A stretch of DNA of 64,000 nucleotides from Nocardioides kribbensis. Lineage in GTDB: Bacteria; Actinomycetota; Actinomycetes; Propionibacteriales; Nocardioidaceae. The stretch's first letter is position 1. Each line of letters begins with the position of its first letter. Position numbers and translations under genes: made by a program. Shown in pieces: positions 1 to 8,520 of this stretch. The stretch is taken from the NCBI RefSeq assembly GCF_015070375.1, contig NZ_JADCLL010000003.1, forward strand, positions 45,941 to 109,940. The letters run 5' to 3'. The notes under the pieces are model-generated. The model ran no database searches. It worked only from the letters and a program-made list of their open reading frames with translations, and had not been told where the DNA came from.

Positions 1-1050
1 GACCGCGGCGGCGCCGGGGTTGAAGAGGGTGACCGTGCCGTCGGCAGCGGTCGCCACCACGGCGGTGCCGGTGGCGGCGTCGACCAGGCGGATCATCGTC
101 TCCCGCTCCTGCTCGGCGCAGGCGGTGGCCACCCGCTGCTGGGTGACCATCACCGACAGCGGGAGCAGGATCAGCCCGCAGTCGAGCAGGAAGAGCTGGA
201 GCACCCCCAGCGACACCTCCGGCGGCAGGTCGAGCAGCGCCCCAGCCGCGGCGACCGGCCCGAGGCCGGCCGTGGTCAGGGTCGTGCTGACCACCGCCAC
301 CACCACGAGCACCACCATCGACTCGCGCAGGCTGCCGCGGAAGGCGTGCCAGGTGAACATCGGCATCACCGCGAAGATCAGCTGCGGCAGGTCGGTGGGC
401 ACGAAGACCGCCACCGTCGTGCCGACGGTGAGCGCGAGCTGCACCGCCCTCTCACCCGTCGAGGCCAGCGCCTGGAACTCCAGCTTGTCGAGGAAGAGCG
501 GCACCAGCACGACCGCGGCCGCGGCGTGGGCGCCCCCCGCGGCCAGCGCCACGCGCCACGTGCTCTCGACCGGTGCCCCGGTGAGCAGCAGCGTCGTCAC
601 CCAGCCCGCCCCGGCGACGGCGGAGCCGACGGCGATGGCCCCGATCATGCGCGAGACGTCGCCCTGGTCGCGCAGCCGTGCGCGCCCGTCGGGGCGGCGG
701 GCGACGAGGAGGGTCTCGGTGACCACGGCCCCGAGCACCGTCGAGACGCCGAGCCCGAGCGAGACTCCCCCGCCCGCGCCGTCGAGCAGGTGGGCCAGCA
801 CCAGGAGGCCGAGCAGCGCAGCGACGACGTGCGGCCTGCGCCGCGGCGGCGTCGTGAGGTAGAGCCCGGCGGCCAGACCGGCCGGGGGCCAGACCGTGGG
901 GGTCAGGCTGTCGGCCGCCACGGTCTGCATCCCCGCGAGCGCGCCGAGGAGCACCGCGAGGAGCAGCAGGACCCGGCGGGGGGTGCCGTGGGTGACCGGG
1001 ACGGGCGGTGCGAGGCGCGCCCGAGAGCGTCGCGCACTGGTCGTGGACAT
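1..1050 (-). CDS. MASE1-PAS membrane sensor protein (N-terminal part, runs off the window)
   Basis: The reading frame is open from an ATG at 1050 to the left edge (350 codons). The start is preceded by GGAGG with a 5-nt spacer. The first ~310 residues are almost entirely hydrophobic and predict about eight membrane helices with a short WPPAGLAAG loop near residue 55, which is typical of the MASE1 integral-membrane sensory domain. A PAS domain begins near residue 325 (a stretch containing ATGTAVVATAADG and LFNPGA). MASE1 proteins normally continue into a histidine kinase, GGDEF/EAL or PP2C output domain. That part lies outside the window, so the output cannot be named. The 217 bases between this start and the next gene show no further gene. 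Family call is firm; function beyond membrane sensing is inference. Confidence 0.8.
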   Translation of the reverse strand, partial: MSTTSARRSRARLAPPVPVTHGTPRRVLLLLAVLLGALAGMQTVAADSLTPTVWPPAGLAAGLYLTTPPRRRPHVVAALLGLLVLAHLLDGAGGGVSLGLGVSTVLGAVVTETLLVARRPDGRARLRDQGDVSRMIGAIAVGSAVAGAGWVTTLLLTGAPVESTWRVALAAGGAHAAAAVVLVPLFLDKLEFQALASTGERAVQLALTVGTTVAVFVPTDLPQLIFAVMPMFTWHAFRGSLRESMVVLVVVAVVSTTLTTAGLGPVAAAGALLDLPPEVSLGVLQLFLLDCGLILLPLSVMVTQQRVATACAEQERETMIRLVDAATGTAVVATAADGTVTLFNPGAAAV

Positions 1051-1267
1051 CGTGCCTCCGTGTGCTCGCCCTGCCGCGTCGCTCAGGGGGGTCGACGCAC
1101 TCAGCGTCCGCGGTCACCGGTGGAGCCCGTACGGCGCCACCCCGCGGGGGCACCCCCTCCGATCGGCCGGTCGGGCCGCGGGGTGATCAGCCGGGTGGCG
1201 GGCGCCGTGCACCCGCTGGCGCACCCCGCCGGGCCACCCCGCGGCGCGGGCGACTCGTGGGCCCGGG

Positions 1268-1651
1268 CTAGGCCGTCGGCCCGGCCCCCGGCGTACAGCC
1301 CTGGCGCGGGGTGCGGGTGATCCCCCGGACCCGCCGCGACCGGGCCCAGGCGAGCACGGTGTCGCGCCGCAGCGAGGGCCCTCGCCCGGCGCGCTGCTCG
1401 ACGTGGCCCGCGGCCACGGCTTCCCACAGTGCGTGCTCGGTGCAGTCGGCCAGGTCGGCGGCCTCGCGCCACGACACCCACCCCCGCCGCTCGGCGGCGT
1501 CGGCGCGCACGTGGGCGGCGTCGAAGACCCACCGCCCCTCGCGCTGCTCGGCCGGGATCCTCCCCCGCCGCGCCAGCCACACCGCCTGGCTCCGCGTCAG
1601 GCCGAGCACCTCGGCCGCCTGCCTGCTGTCGATCCACTCCCGAGAACGCAC
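1268..1651 (-). CDS. Small tandem helix-turn-helix DNA-binding protein
   Basis: A 127-residue protein starting at a GTG. Residues 5-45 (WIDSRQAAEVLGLT ... GRIPAEQREGRWVF) resemble the excisionase/MerR-type winged helix (HTH_17). A second half (GWVSWREAADLAD ... LRRDTVLAWAR) looks like a degenerate repeat of the same fold, so it may carry two DNA-reading modules in one chain. There is no catalytic or ligand domain. An AT-rich patch with TATTCT lies just before the start (about 1654-1659) and could be a -10 box, but it is only 3 nt from the GTG, so the start is not certain. It is monocistronic, facing the MASE1 gene. The target is unknown. It could regulate its neighbour or be a remnant of an integrated element, but no integrase is nearby. 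Confidence 0.62.
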   Translation of the reverse strand: MRSREWIDSRQAAEVLGLTRSQAVWLARRGRIPAEQREGRWVFDAAHVRADAAERRGWVSWREAADLADCTEHALWEAVAAGHVEQRAGRGPSLRRDTVLAWARSRRVRGITRTPRQGCTPGAGPTA

Positions 1652-1852
1652 CCGAGAATAATTCCGTGCCACGTGCGGCGGACCGCACCCCAGCGGCGCC
1701 GGATCGCAGCAAGTCCTGCACCACCTGGCGCGCCCGGTCGAGGAGGGCCCGGCGGACCCTGGACAGACACGGCGAGGCCGGCGGGCCCGGCGCTGTCGGG
1801 TCTGCGCGCGGCGCGGGCGACGCCGCCGCCGTCGGGCTGCCATCATCAGCCG

Positions 1853-2404
1853 ATGAGCACACGATCCAAGGACGCCCCGTCGAGCGAGGAACGCCGCGCC
1901 GAGGTCATCGACCGCGCCATCGGCTGGCTGGAGGACACCCTCTACGTCGTCATCGCCGTCGTCCTCGCCATCTGCGCCACGGCCCTGGTGGTCGACCTGG
2001 CCCGCGGCGTGCCCGACCTCTTCGTCACCGGCGGCCAGGCACCCGTGCTCGAGGTGCTCGACGCCGTCCTGCTGGTCTTCATCGTCGTGGAGCTGCTCTT
2101 CGCCGTGCGTGCGACGGTCGCGCGCCGCGAGCTCGTGGCGGAGCCCTTCCTCATCGTGGGCATCATCGCCTCGATCAAGGAGATCGTGGTCGTCTCGGTC
2201 AAGGCCGCCGAGGCCACCGGCAAGGGCGACGTCTTCCGCGACGACGTGACCCTCATCGGCGTGCTCGGCGTGCTGACCCTGCTGCTCGCGGCCGCGGCCT
2301 ACCTGCTGCGGCGCAAGGAGCGCGAGCCCGACGAGGGCCGCGAGGACGACGACGCCGTGGCCGACAGCACCGCCTCGCCCGACAGCGAGCAGCACGCGTC
2401 CTGA
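1853..2404 (+). CDS. PsiE-family (phosphate-starvation-inducible) membrane protein
   Basis: A 183-residue protein with four predicted membrane helices (about residues 30-50, 62-85, 98-118, 140-160) and a charged C-terminal tail rich in Asp, Glu and Ser. The arrangement and motifs such as LDAVLLVFIVVELLFAVRATV match the PsiE family, whose biochemical role is not known. The start is the ATG at 1853, chosen because upstream codons have no family match. It is convergent with ychF. It is not close to any phosphate gene here, so phosphate regulation is only implied by the family name. Confidence 0.72.
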   Translation: MSTRSKDAPSSEERRAEVIDRAIGWLEDTLYVVIAVVLAICATALVVDLARGVPDLFVTGGQAPVLEVLDAVLLVFIVVELLFAVRATVARRELVAEPFLIVGIIASIKEIVVVSVKAAEATGKGDVFRDDVTLIGVLGVLTLLLAAAAYLLRRKEREPDEGREDDDAVADSTASPDSEQHAS

Positions 2405-2426
2405 CCCGGCACGACGAGCGCCGGGT
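2404..2426. terminator. Hairpin between convergent psiE-like gene and ychF
   Basis: Seven-base arms (ACCCGGC at 2404-2410 and GCCGGGT at 2420-2426) flank a 9-nt loop in the 30-bp gap between two convergent genes. There is no T run, as is common for actinobacterial terminators. Confidence 0.4.
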
Positions 2427-2434
2427 CGCGCGGG

Positions 2435-3511
2435 TCAGACGTTGAAGCGGAACTCCACCACGTCTCCGTCGGCCATGACGTAGTCCTTGCCCTCCATGCG
2501 CACCTTGCCGGCCTCCTTGGCCTTCTGCATGGTGCCGAGCTCCATGAGGTCGTCGAAGGAGACGATCTCGGCCTTGATGAAGCCGCGCTGGAAGTCGGTG
2601 TGGATCACGCCGGCGGCCTCGGGGGCGGTGGCGCCCTTCGGGATCGTCCAGGCCCGGGTCTCCTTGGGGCCGGCGGTGAGGTAGGTCTGCAGGCCGAGGG
2701 TGTCGAAGCCGACCCGGGCGAGCACGTCGAGGCCGGGCTCCTCGACGCCCATCTCCTCGAGCATGGCGCGGGCCTCGTCGTCGTCGCCGAGCTCGACGAG
2801 CTCGGACTCGAACTTCGCGTCGAGGAAGATCGCCTCGCTGGGGGCGACCAGGGCGCGCATGCGGTCCTTGAGCTCCTCGTCGGCCAGCTCGTCGGCGTCG
2901 CAGTTGAAGACGTAGATGAAGGGCTTGGCGGTCAGCAGCGACAGCTCGCGCACGAGTGCGCGGTCGACCTTCGTGTCGATCACCGGGGTGCCGGCCTCGA
3001 GGTGGCCGAGGGCCTCCTTGGCGGCCTCCAGGTTGGCGGTGACGGCCTTGTTGCCGCGCGCCTCCTTCTCCAGGCGCGGGATCGCCTTCTCCACCGTCTG
3101 CAGGTCGGCCAGGATCAGCTCGGTCTGGATGGTGGAGATGTCGTTGCCGGGGTTGACCTCACCGTCGACGTGGGTGACGTCCTCGTCGCGGAAGACGCGG
3201 GTGACCTGGCAGATCGCGGCCGACTCGCGGATGTGGGAGAGGAACTTGTTGCCCAGGCCCTCGCCCTCCGAGGCGCCGCGCACGATGCCGGCGATGTCGA
3301 CGAACTCCACCGTCGCCGGCAGCACCTTGGCCGAGGAGAACACCTCGGCCAGCCGGGCCAGACGCCCGTCGGGCACCCCGACCACACCGACGTTGGGCTC
3401 GATGGTGGCGAAGGGGTAGTTCGCCGCGAGGACGTCGTTCTTCGTCAGGGCGTTGAAGAGGGTCGACTTGCCCGCGTTGGGGAGACCGACGATGCCGATG
3501 GTGAGTGCCAC
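2435..3511 (-). CDS. ychF: YchF/OLA1-type ATPase
   Basis: A 358-residue P-loop NTPase of the Obg-like YchF family, which prefers ATP and binds ribosomes. The G1 loop GLPNAGKS lies at residues 9-16, switch II DIAGIVRGAS follows near residue 70, and the degenerate G4 region is FNCDADEL. The chain ends in the C-terminal TGS-like domain (VEFRFNV). The length matches the family (about 360). The start is a GTG with an upstream -10 box (TAGAGT on the minus strand, 8 nt away), so the mRNA is probably leaderless. The M. tuberculosis counterpart (Rv1112, from memory) sits in the same neighbourhood as ispH and xseA. Confidence 0.95.
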   Translation of the reverse strand: MALTIGIVGLPNAGKSTLFNALTKNDVLAANYPFATIEPNVGVVGVPDGRLARLAEVFSSAKVLPATVEFVDIAGIVRGASEGEGLGNKFLSHIRESAAICQVTRVFRDEDVTHVDGEVNPGNDISTIQTELILADLQTVEKAIPRLEKEARGNKAVTANLEAAKEALGHLEAGTPVIDTKVDRALVRELSLLTAKPFIYVFNCDADELADEELKDRMRALVAPSEAIFLDAKFESELVELGDDDEARAMLEEMGVEEPGLDVLARVGFDTLGLQTYLTAGPKETRAWTIPKGATAPEAAGVIHTDFQRGFIKAEIVSFDDLMELGTMQKAKEAGKVRMEGKDYVMADGDVVEFRFNV

Positions 3512-3519
3512 GGGCGGAG

Positions 3520-3525
3520 ACTCTA
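3520..3525 (-). promoter_or_regulatory. -10 box of leaderless ychF promoter
   Basis: TAGAGT on the minus strand fits TAnnnT and ends 8 nt before the GTG of ychF, leaving no room for a ribosome binding site. This supports the GTG at 3511 as the true start. No clear -35 is visible. Confidence 0.5.
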
Positions 3526-3611
3526 CGGGCGGGCGCCGACCCGGCCGCAATCGCGCCCGGGCCGGGCCGCCGCGCCCCCGGCCGGGCCGAGGCGGGCCCG
3601 GGGCCGACCCA

Positions 3612-3655
3612 GCGCGGGCTCAGCGCGGGCTCAGGGCGGGCTCAGGGCGGGCTCA
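3612..3655. repeat. Tandem repeat, four 11-bp units
   Basis: Units GCGCGGGCTCA, GCGCGGGCTCA, GGGCGGGCTCA and GGGCGGGCTCA follow one another exactly. The last unit contains the stop codon of the oxidase-like gene (TGA, read on the minus strand). Probably slippage-generated. Confidence 0.8.
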
Positions 3656-4153
3656 GCGCAGGTCGACCTGCTCGTTGTCGCCCTCGATGCGCGAGCCGGT
3701 GAGCTTGGCCTTGACCAGGTTGGTCAGCGAGATGATCGTGCTGCCGCCCGGCGCCGACCAGTACTCCGCGGAGTCGGGGGTGACCTCGACGAGCACGTTC
3801 TCCGGGTTCTCCGGGCCGCCCTCGAGCCAGGAGTCGGTGAAGCTGCTCCACAGCTCCTTCAGCTTGGTCTCGTCGTTGACGACCGAGGCGGTGCCGGCCA
3901 CCGAGACCCAGGAGCCGTTGTTGGAGTAGGACACGTTGACCCGGGAGTCGGCCACGAGGGCCTGGACCTTGTCGGAGCCGCGCTCGGCGATGAAGTAGAG
4001 GGTGCCGTCGAAGTCGACGTCCTGGGTGGCCATGGGCTTGCTGAGCAGCTTGCCGCTGGGGTCGAGGTAGGTCAGCATCGCGACCTTCGAGTCCTTCAGC
4101 AGCTCGACGACGCGCTGCTCCTGCTCGCTCGTGCTCTGGTCGTGGGCGCTCAT
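3653..4153 (-). CDS. Pyridoxamine 5'-phosphate oxidase-like stress protein (general stress protein 26 type)
   Basis: A 166-residue split-barrel flavin-binding protein. It begins at an ATG preceded by AGGAGG. Residues 12-110 (VVELLKDSKVAMLTYLDP, LLSKPMATQDVDFDGTLYF, VNVSYSNNGSWVSVAGTASV) follow the Pfam Pyridox_oxidase/COG3871 pattern, and a C-terminal section (YWSAPGG ... NLVKAKLTG) is typical of this subfamily. Members bind FMN, FAD or F420. The substrate is not known, and it is not the vitamin B6 enzyme PdxH. It is monocistronic and divergent from phaC with a 256-bp spacer. Confidence 0.85.
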   Translation of the reverse strand: MSAHDQSTSEQEQRVVELLKDSKVAMLTYLDPSGKLLSKPMATQDVDFDGTLYFIAERGSDKVQALVADSRVNVSYSNNGSWVSVAGTASVVNDETKLKELWSSFTDSWLEGGPENPENVLVEVTPDSAEYWSAPGGSTIISLTNLVKAKLTGSRIEGDNEQVDLR

Positions 4154-4271
4154 GGTGCCTCCTGGGGATCGTGGGGCGGACAGGTCCTGCCCGCCCCTCG
4201 AACGTACGTCGACCCCGCGGCCCCCACCCTCACCCCGACGGGCCCCGCCCGGCCCGCCCCGCCCGACTGCG

Positions 4272-4307
4272 GACCCGCCCGCCGACCCGCCCGCCGACCC
4301 GCCCGCC
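4272..4307. repeat. Tandem repeat, three 12-bp units upstream of phaC
   Basis: GACCCGCCCGCC is repeated three times without change, followed by a partial copy. It lies about 100 bp before the phaC start in the divergent promoter region. No regulator site of this form is known to me, so it may simply be slippage. Confidence 0.75.
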
Positions 4308-4409
4308 GACCGCCCATCCGACCGGGTGGTCCAGTCCGGTGTGGCACCAGTCACACTGGGCGCAGCAGGGCCGGCGTACGTCGGCCACGCCCAGCCGCTC
4401 GGAGGCACG

Positions 4410-6155
4410 ATGACCGATCTCAGCGCACGACCCGCCCGCGAGGCCGACCAGAGGATGCGCGAGGCCGGCGCCGCCGACGCCCCGGGCCCCGGCGAGCTCG
4501 CGACGCCCCTCGACCTGCTGCTCGCCGACGCCACGCGCGGCCCGCTGCGGCGGCTGCTGCCGGGCATGTCGGGGGTGCGCTTCGGGGTCGGGCTGGCCCG
4601 TCACCCGCGTCGGGTGGTCGTCCGCGTCGCCGGCCTGGGCGCCGAGCTGGCCAAGGTGCAGGTGGGCCGCTCCGAGCTGGCCCCGCACCCCAAGGACCGC
4701 CGCTTCAGCGACGAGGCGTGGGAGAAGAACCCCTTCTTCCGCCGCACCCTGCAGAGCTACCTCGCCACGGGCGCGGCGCTGCGCGGCCTGGTCGCCGACG
4801 CGGGCCTCGACCACGGCGACGGCCAGCGGATGGGCTTCGTGGTCGACAACCTCGTGGAGGCCTCTGCGCCCACCAACAACCCCGCGCTCAACCCGAAGGT
4901 GCTCAAGCGGGTCATCGACACCGGCGGCGGCAACCTCGTGGCCGGCGGGCGGCGCTTCGTGCGCGACTTCGCCACCGCACCGCGGGTGCCCTCGATGGTG
5001 GAGGCCGACGCCTTCGAGGTGGGCGAGGACATCGCGGTGACGCCCGGCGAGGTGGTGCTGCGCACCGACGTCTTCGAGCTGATCCAGTACACCCCGCAGA
5101 CCACCAAGGTGCGCTCGGTGCCGCTGCTCATCGTGCCGCCGACGATCAACAAGTACTACGTCATCGACCTCGCCCCCGACCGCAGCCTGGTCGAGCACCT
5201 CGTGCGCGCCGGGCAGCAGGTCTACTGCATCTCGTGGCGCAACCCCGACGCCCGCCACGCCGACTGGGGCCTCGACACCTACGGCCAGGCCATCGTGGAG
5301 GCGATGGGCGCCGCCCAGGACATCGCCCGCCAGGAGCAGGTCGCGATCCTCGGCATCTGCTCCGGCGGCATGCTCGCCTCGATGGTGATGGCCCACCTCG
5401 CCGCCACCGGCGACCTCGACCGGGTCGCGGCCTTCAGCCTCGCCGTGACCGTGCTCGACCAGTTCGAGGCCGGGCTGCCCAGCGCGCTGCTCTCGCACAA
5501 GGGCGCCGCCGCCTCGACCCGCGCCTCGCGGGAGAAGGGCTACCTCGACGGCGCCGCGCTGGCCGAGATCTTCGCCTGGCTGCGGCCCAACGACCTGATC
5601 TGGAACTACTGGGTCAACAACTACCTGATGGGCCACGCCCCCAAGGCCTTCGACATCCTCTACTGGAACGCCGACCCCGTGCGGATGACCGCCGCCATGC
5701 ACCGCGACTTCATGGACCTCGCGATCCGCAACGCGCTCACCGAGCCCGACGGCTCCACGATGCTCGGCTCGCCGGTCGACCTGGCCAAGGTCGACACCGA
5801 CGCCTACGTCGTGGCCGGCATCGCCGACCACCTGTGCAAGTGGGAGTCGTGCTACCGCACCACCCAGCTCTTCGGCGGCGAGACCCGCTTCGTGCTCTCC
5901 ACCAGCGGCCACATCGCCGCCATGGTCAACCCGCCCGGCAACGAGAAGGCCAGCTTCCAGACCGCCGAGGACAACCCCGACACGGCCGAGGCCTGGCTGA
6001 CCGGGGCCCGCAAGGTGCGCGGCAGCTGGTGGGAGGACTACGCCGCCTGGCTGGCCGAGCGCACCGGCCCGGAGCGCAACCGGCCCCGCCGGCACGGCTC
6101 GGCCCGCTACGAGCCCGTGGGGGCCGCGCCCGGCGCCTACGTCCACGACCGGTGA
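4410..6155 (+). CDS. phaC: Polyhydroxyalkanoate (PHA) synthase
   Basis: A 581-residue PHA synthase that polymerises hydroxyacyl-CoA on the surface of storage granules. The N-terminal PhaC domain (about 60-230) contains the conserved RRFSDEAWEKNPFFRR block. The alpha/beta hydrolase core carries the lipase-like box GICSGG with the nucleophile Cys317, and the expected partners Asp473 (in VAGIADHL) and His501 (in TSGHIAAMV). WNYWVNNYL and NADPVRMT are also family hallmarks. The length fits single-subunit class I/II enzymes, so no PhaE or PhaR partner is needed. The ATG follows GGAGG by 4 nt. phaZ and an acyl-CoA dehydrogenase follow in the same transcript, overlapping by 4 nt. Confidence 0.95.
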   Translation: MTDLSARPAREADQRMREAGAADAPGPGELATPLDLLLADATRGPLRRLLPGMSGVRFGVGLARHPRRVVVRVAGLGAELAKVQVGRSELAPHPKDRRFSDEAWEKNPFFRRTLQSYLATGAALRGLVADAGLDHGDGQRMGFVVDNLVEASAPTNNPALNPKVLKRVIDTGGGNLVAGGRRFVRDFATAPRVPSMVEADAFEVGEDIAVTPGEVVLRTDVFELIQYTPQTTKVRSVPLLIVPPTINKYYVIDLAPDRSLVEHLVRAGQQVYCISWRNPDARHADWGLDTYGQAIVEAMGAAQDIARQEQVAILGICSGGMLASMVMAHLAATGDLDRVAAFSLAVTVLDQFEAGLPSALLSHKGAAASTRASREKGYLDGAALAEIFAWLRPNDLIWNYWVNNYLMGHAPKAFDILYWNADPVRMTAAMHRDFMDLAIRNALTEPDGSTMLGSPVDLAKVDTDAYVVAGIADHLCKWESCYRTTQLFGGETRFVLSTSGHIAAMVNPPGNEKASFQTAEDNPDTAEAWLTGARKVRGSWWEDYAAWLAERTGPERNRPRRHGSARYEPVGAAPGAYVHDR

Positions 6156-7051
6156 GCCCCACGATGGCGACCCGGGGCCCCGGCGGGCCCGGCGGCCCGC
6201 GCGCCGACGACCGCGGCCCGGCCGCCCCCGACCGGATCCGCACCATCGCCGTACGCCGCATCCCGGTGCGGGTCTCCGTGCGCCCGGGCACCGGCGCGCT
6301 GACCGGCGAGCCGCCGCTGCTGCTGTGCAACGGCATCGGGGCCAGCCTGGAGGCGCTCCAGCCGCTGGTGGACTCCCTCGACCCCCGGCGCGGGGTGGTG
6401 CGCTTCGACGTGCCCGGCGTCGGGGGGTCGCCGGCGCCGCCGGTGCCCTACACGATGGCCGGCATCGCCTCCTGGCTCACCGCGCTCATGGACCGCCTGG
6501 GCCACCGGCGCTTCGACGTGCTCGGTCTCTCCTGGGGCGGCGGGCTGGCGCAGCAGCTGGCCTTCCAGTCGCCGCGACGGGTGCGCCACGTCGTGCTCGT
6601 GGCCACCGGCACCGGCTCGCTGATGGTGCCCGCCCACCCGCGGGTGCTCTCGCGGATGCTCACCCCCAAGCGTCACCGCGACGCGGGCTACGCCGCCTCG
6701 ATCGCCGGCGACATCTACGGCGGCACCATGCGCACCGACCCCGCCCGTGGCGCCGCCCTGCTGCACGAGGCCACCCGCAGCGGCCCCCGCCGCGGCTACT
6801 ACCTCCAGCTGCTCGCCGGCGCGGGCTGGTCGAGCCTGCCCGCGCTGCCCCTCCTGCGCCAGCGGGTGCTGGTGATGGCCGGCGACGACGACCCGATCAT
6901 CCCGCTGGTCAACGCCCGCGTCATCGCCCGCCTCGTGCCGCGCTCGCAGCTGCACGTCTACCGTGGCGGCCACCTGGGGATCCTCACCGAGAGCGACGAG
7001 CTGGCCCCGCTGATCGACCACTTCCTCGACGACCAGGAGCCCGACCGATGA
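6152..7051 (+). CDS. phaZ: Intracellular PHA depolymerase (Pseudomonas PhaZ type)
   Basis: An alpha/beta hydrolase of about 299 residues closely resembling the intracellular medium-chain-length PHA depolymerase of pseudomonads. Shared blocks are LLCNGIGASLE, FDVPGVGGSPAP, GLSWGGGLAQQ, IYGGTMRTDP, GYYLQLLAGAGWSS and AGDDDPIIPLVNARV. The likely triad is Ser127 (in GLSWGG), an Asp in GDDDP near 245, and His274 (in GGHLG). It would hydrolyse stored PHA to hydroxyacids. I chose the GTG that overlaps the phaC stop (GTGA), because the other tight junctions in this window use the same arrangement. An ATG at 6164 is an equally possible start. The depolymerase assignment comes from motif recall and could be a related esterase. 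Confidence 0.85.
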   Translation: MSPTMATRGPGGPGGPRADDRGPAAPDRIRTIAVRRIPVRVSVRPGTGALTGEPPLLLCNGIGASLEALQPLVDSLDPRRGVVRFDVPGVGGSPAPPVPYTMAGIASWLTALMDRLGHRRFDVLGLSWGGGLAQQLAFQSPRRVRHVVLVATGTGSLMVPAHPRVLSRMLTPKRHRDAGYAASIAGDIYGGTMRTDPARGAALLHEATRSGPRRGYYLQLLAGAGWSSLPALPLLRQRVLVMAGDDDPIIPLVNARVIARLVPRSQLHVYRGGHLGILTESDELAPLIDHFLDDQEPDR

Positions 7052-8370
7052 GCACCCCTCCCCCCACCTCCGGCACCGCGACCTCCGGCACCACGACCTC
7101 CGGCACCGCCACCGAGCACGCGGCCGAGGCCGCGGCACGGCCCGACGGCGACCTCAGCGGAGACCCGAGCACCACCGGCCTGGAGGGCGTGGAGCTCACC
7201 GACTCCCCCTTCTCGGACTTCCTCGGCTTCGAGCTGCTGCTCGAGGACGACGACCGCGAGCTGCTCGGCCGGGTGCGCGCCTTCATGAACCGCGAGGTCG
7301 AGCCGGTCATCAACGAGCACTGGACGCGCGGGGAGTTCCCCCACGAGCTGGTGCAGGGCATCGCCGACCTCGGCATCGCCGGCCTGGCCTACGACGCCCC
7401 GGGCTGCCCCGCCCGCGGCGCACTGGTCGACGGCCTCGTGGCCATGGAGCTGAGCCGCGTCGACCCCTCCATCGGCACCTTCATGGGCGTGCACGGCGGG
7501 CTGGCCATGGGCTCGATCGCGCTGTGCGGCTCCCCCGAGCAGCAGCAGCGGTGGCTGCCGGCGATGGCGCGCCTGGAGCTCATCGGCGCCTTCGGCCTCA
7601 CCGAGCCCGAGACGGGCTCGGCCATCTCCCAGGGGCTGTCGACCACAGCGCGCCGCGACGGCGACGCCTGGGTGCTCAACGGCGAGAAGAAGTGGATCGG
7701 CAACGCCTCCTTCGCCGACCTCGTGGTCGTCTGGGCCCGCGACGAGGACGACGGCCAGGTCAAGGGCTTCGTGGTCGAGAAGGACACCGAGGGCATGACC
7801 TTCGACGTGCAGCGCGACAAGATCGCCCTGCGCGTGGTGCAGAACGCCGAGATCCACCTGCGCGACGTGCGGGTGCCGGAGGAGAACCGGCTGCAGGAGG
7901 CCCACTCCTTCCACGACACCTCCCAGGTGCTGCGGGTGACCCGCATGGGCGTGGCCTGGCAGGCCGCCGGCTGCGCGCGCGGCGCCTACGAGCACGCGCT
8001 GCGCTACACCAAGGCTCGCGAGCAGTTCGGGCGCCCGATCGCGTCCTTCCAGATGGTGCAGGACCTGCTGGTCAAGATGCTCTCCAACGTCACCGCCTCC
8101 ACCGCGATGAACGTGCGCGCCTCGCAGCTGCAGGTCGCCGGTCTGCTGCGCGACGAGCACGCCTCGCTGTGCAAGGTCCACAGCACCGTGCGGATGCGCG
8201 AGACCGTCGGCTGGGCCCGCGAGGTGCTCGGCGGCAACGGGATCCTGCTCGAGCACCACGTGGGCCGCTTCGTCGCCGACGCCGAGGCCATCTACTCCTA
8301 CGAGGGCACCCGCGAGATCAACACCCTCATCGTCGGTCGCGCGATCACCGGCGAGAGCGCCTTCGTCTGA
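7048..8370 (+). CDS. Acyl-CoA dehydrogenase (glutaryl-CoA-dehydrogenase-like subgroup)
   Basis: A 440-residue FAD enzyme overlapping phaZ by 4 nt (ATGA). The first ~45 residues are low-complexity Ser/Gly/Thr. The acyl-CoA dehydrogenase fold follows, with FGLTEPETGSAIS, NGEKKWIGNASFADLVVVWAR, the FAD/CoA region EQFGRPIASFQMVQ and VLGGNGILLEHHVGRF. The catalytic base is the Glu of YEGT near residue 419. The VVWAR segment and the ending GRAITGESAF recall glutaryl-CoA dehydrogenases, but the Arg needed to bind a dicarboxylate cannot be confirmed by eye. In this operon it may channel hydroxyacids released from PHA into beta-oxidation. Confidence 0.88.
   Translation: MSTPPPTSGTATSGTTTSGTATEHAAEAAARPDGDLSGDPSTTGLEGVELTDSPFSDFLGFELLLEDDDRELLGRVRAFMNREVEPVINEHWTRGEFPHELVQGIADLGIAGLAYDAPGCPARGALVDGLVAMELSRVDPSIGTFMGVHGGLAMGSIALCGSPEQQQRWLPAMARLELIGAFGLTEPETGSAISQGLSTTARRDGDAWVLNGEKKWIGNASFADLVVVWARDEDDGQVKGFVVEKDTEGMTFDVQRDKIALRVVQNAEIHLRDVRVPEENRLQEAHSFHDTSQVLRVTRMGVAWQAAGCARGAYEHALRYTKAREQFGRPIASFQMVQDLLVKMLSNVTASTAMNVRASQLQVAGLLRDEHASLCKVHSTVRMRETVGWAREVLGGNGILLEHHVGRFVADAEAIYSYEGTREINTLIVGRAITGESAFV
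7066..7110. repeat. In-frame tandem repeat, three 15-bp units
   Basis: ACCTCCGGCACCGCG and two near-identical copies encode Thr-Ser-Gly-Thr-(Ala/Thr) repeats at the start of the acyl-CoA dehydrogenase. The unit length keeps the frame, so copy-number change would only alter the disordered N-terminus. Confidence 0.8.
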
Positions 8371-8507
8371 CGGGCGCGCCGCGCCGGCGGTGCGAGCGGA
8401 GGCCTCGCACGAGCGGGTCGAGGCCGGGCGGGTCGCGCAGGTGGGTCCCGCGGGCGGGTCCCGCGGGCGCGTCGGGGCCGCCCGAGCGATGGCGCGCAGG
8501 TGGTGCG

Positions 8508-8513
8508 TAGGTT
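8508..8513 (+). promoter_or_regulatory. -10 box of leaderless aminotransferase promoter
   Basis: TAGGTT ends 7 nt before the ATG at 8521. With no Shine-Dalgarno sequence between them, the mRNA is likely leaderless, and the upstream GTG codons are rejected as starts. The 150-bp gap after the acyl-CoA dehydrogenase holds no other feature apart from an imperfect GCGGGTCCCGCGG duplication. Confidence 0.5.
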
Positions 8514-8520
8514 CGGTCCC

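Noticed and set aside
2600..7051. Very long open frame (1483 codons) on the plus strand
   Set aside because: Only its last ~300 codons encode a real protein (PhaZ). The rest is an antisense or shifted shadow of ychF, the oxidase-like gene and phaC, open because of high GC content.
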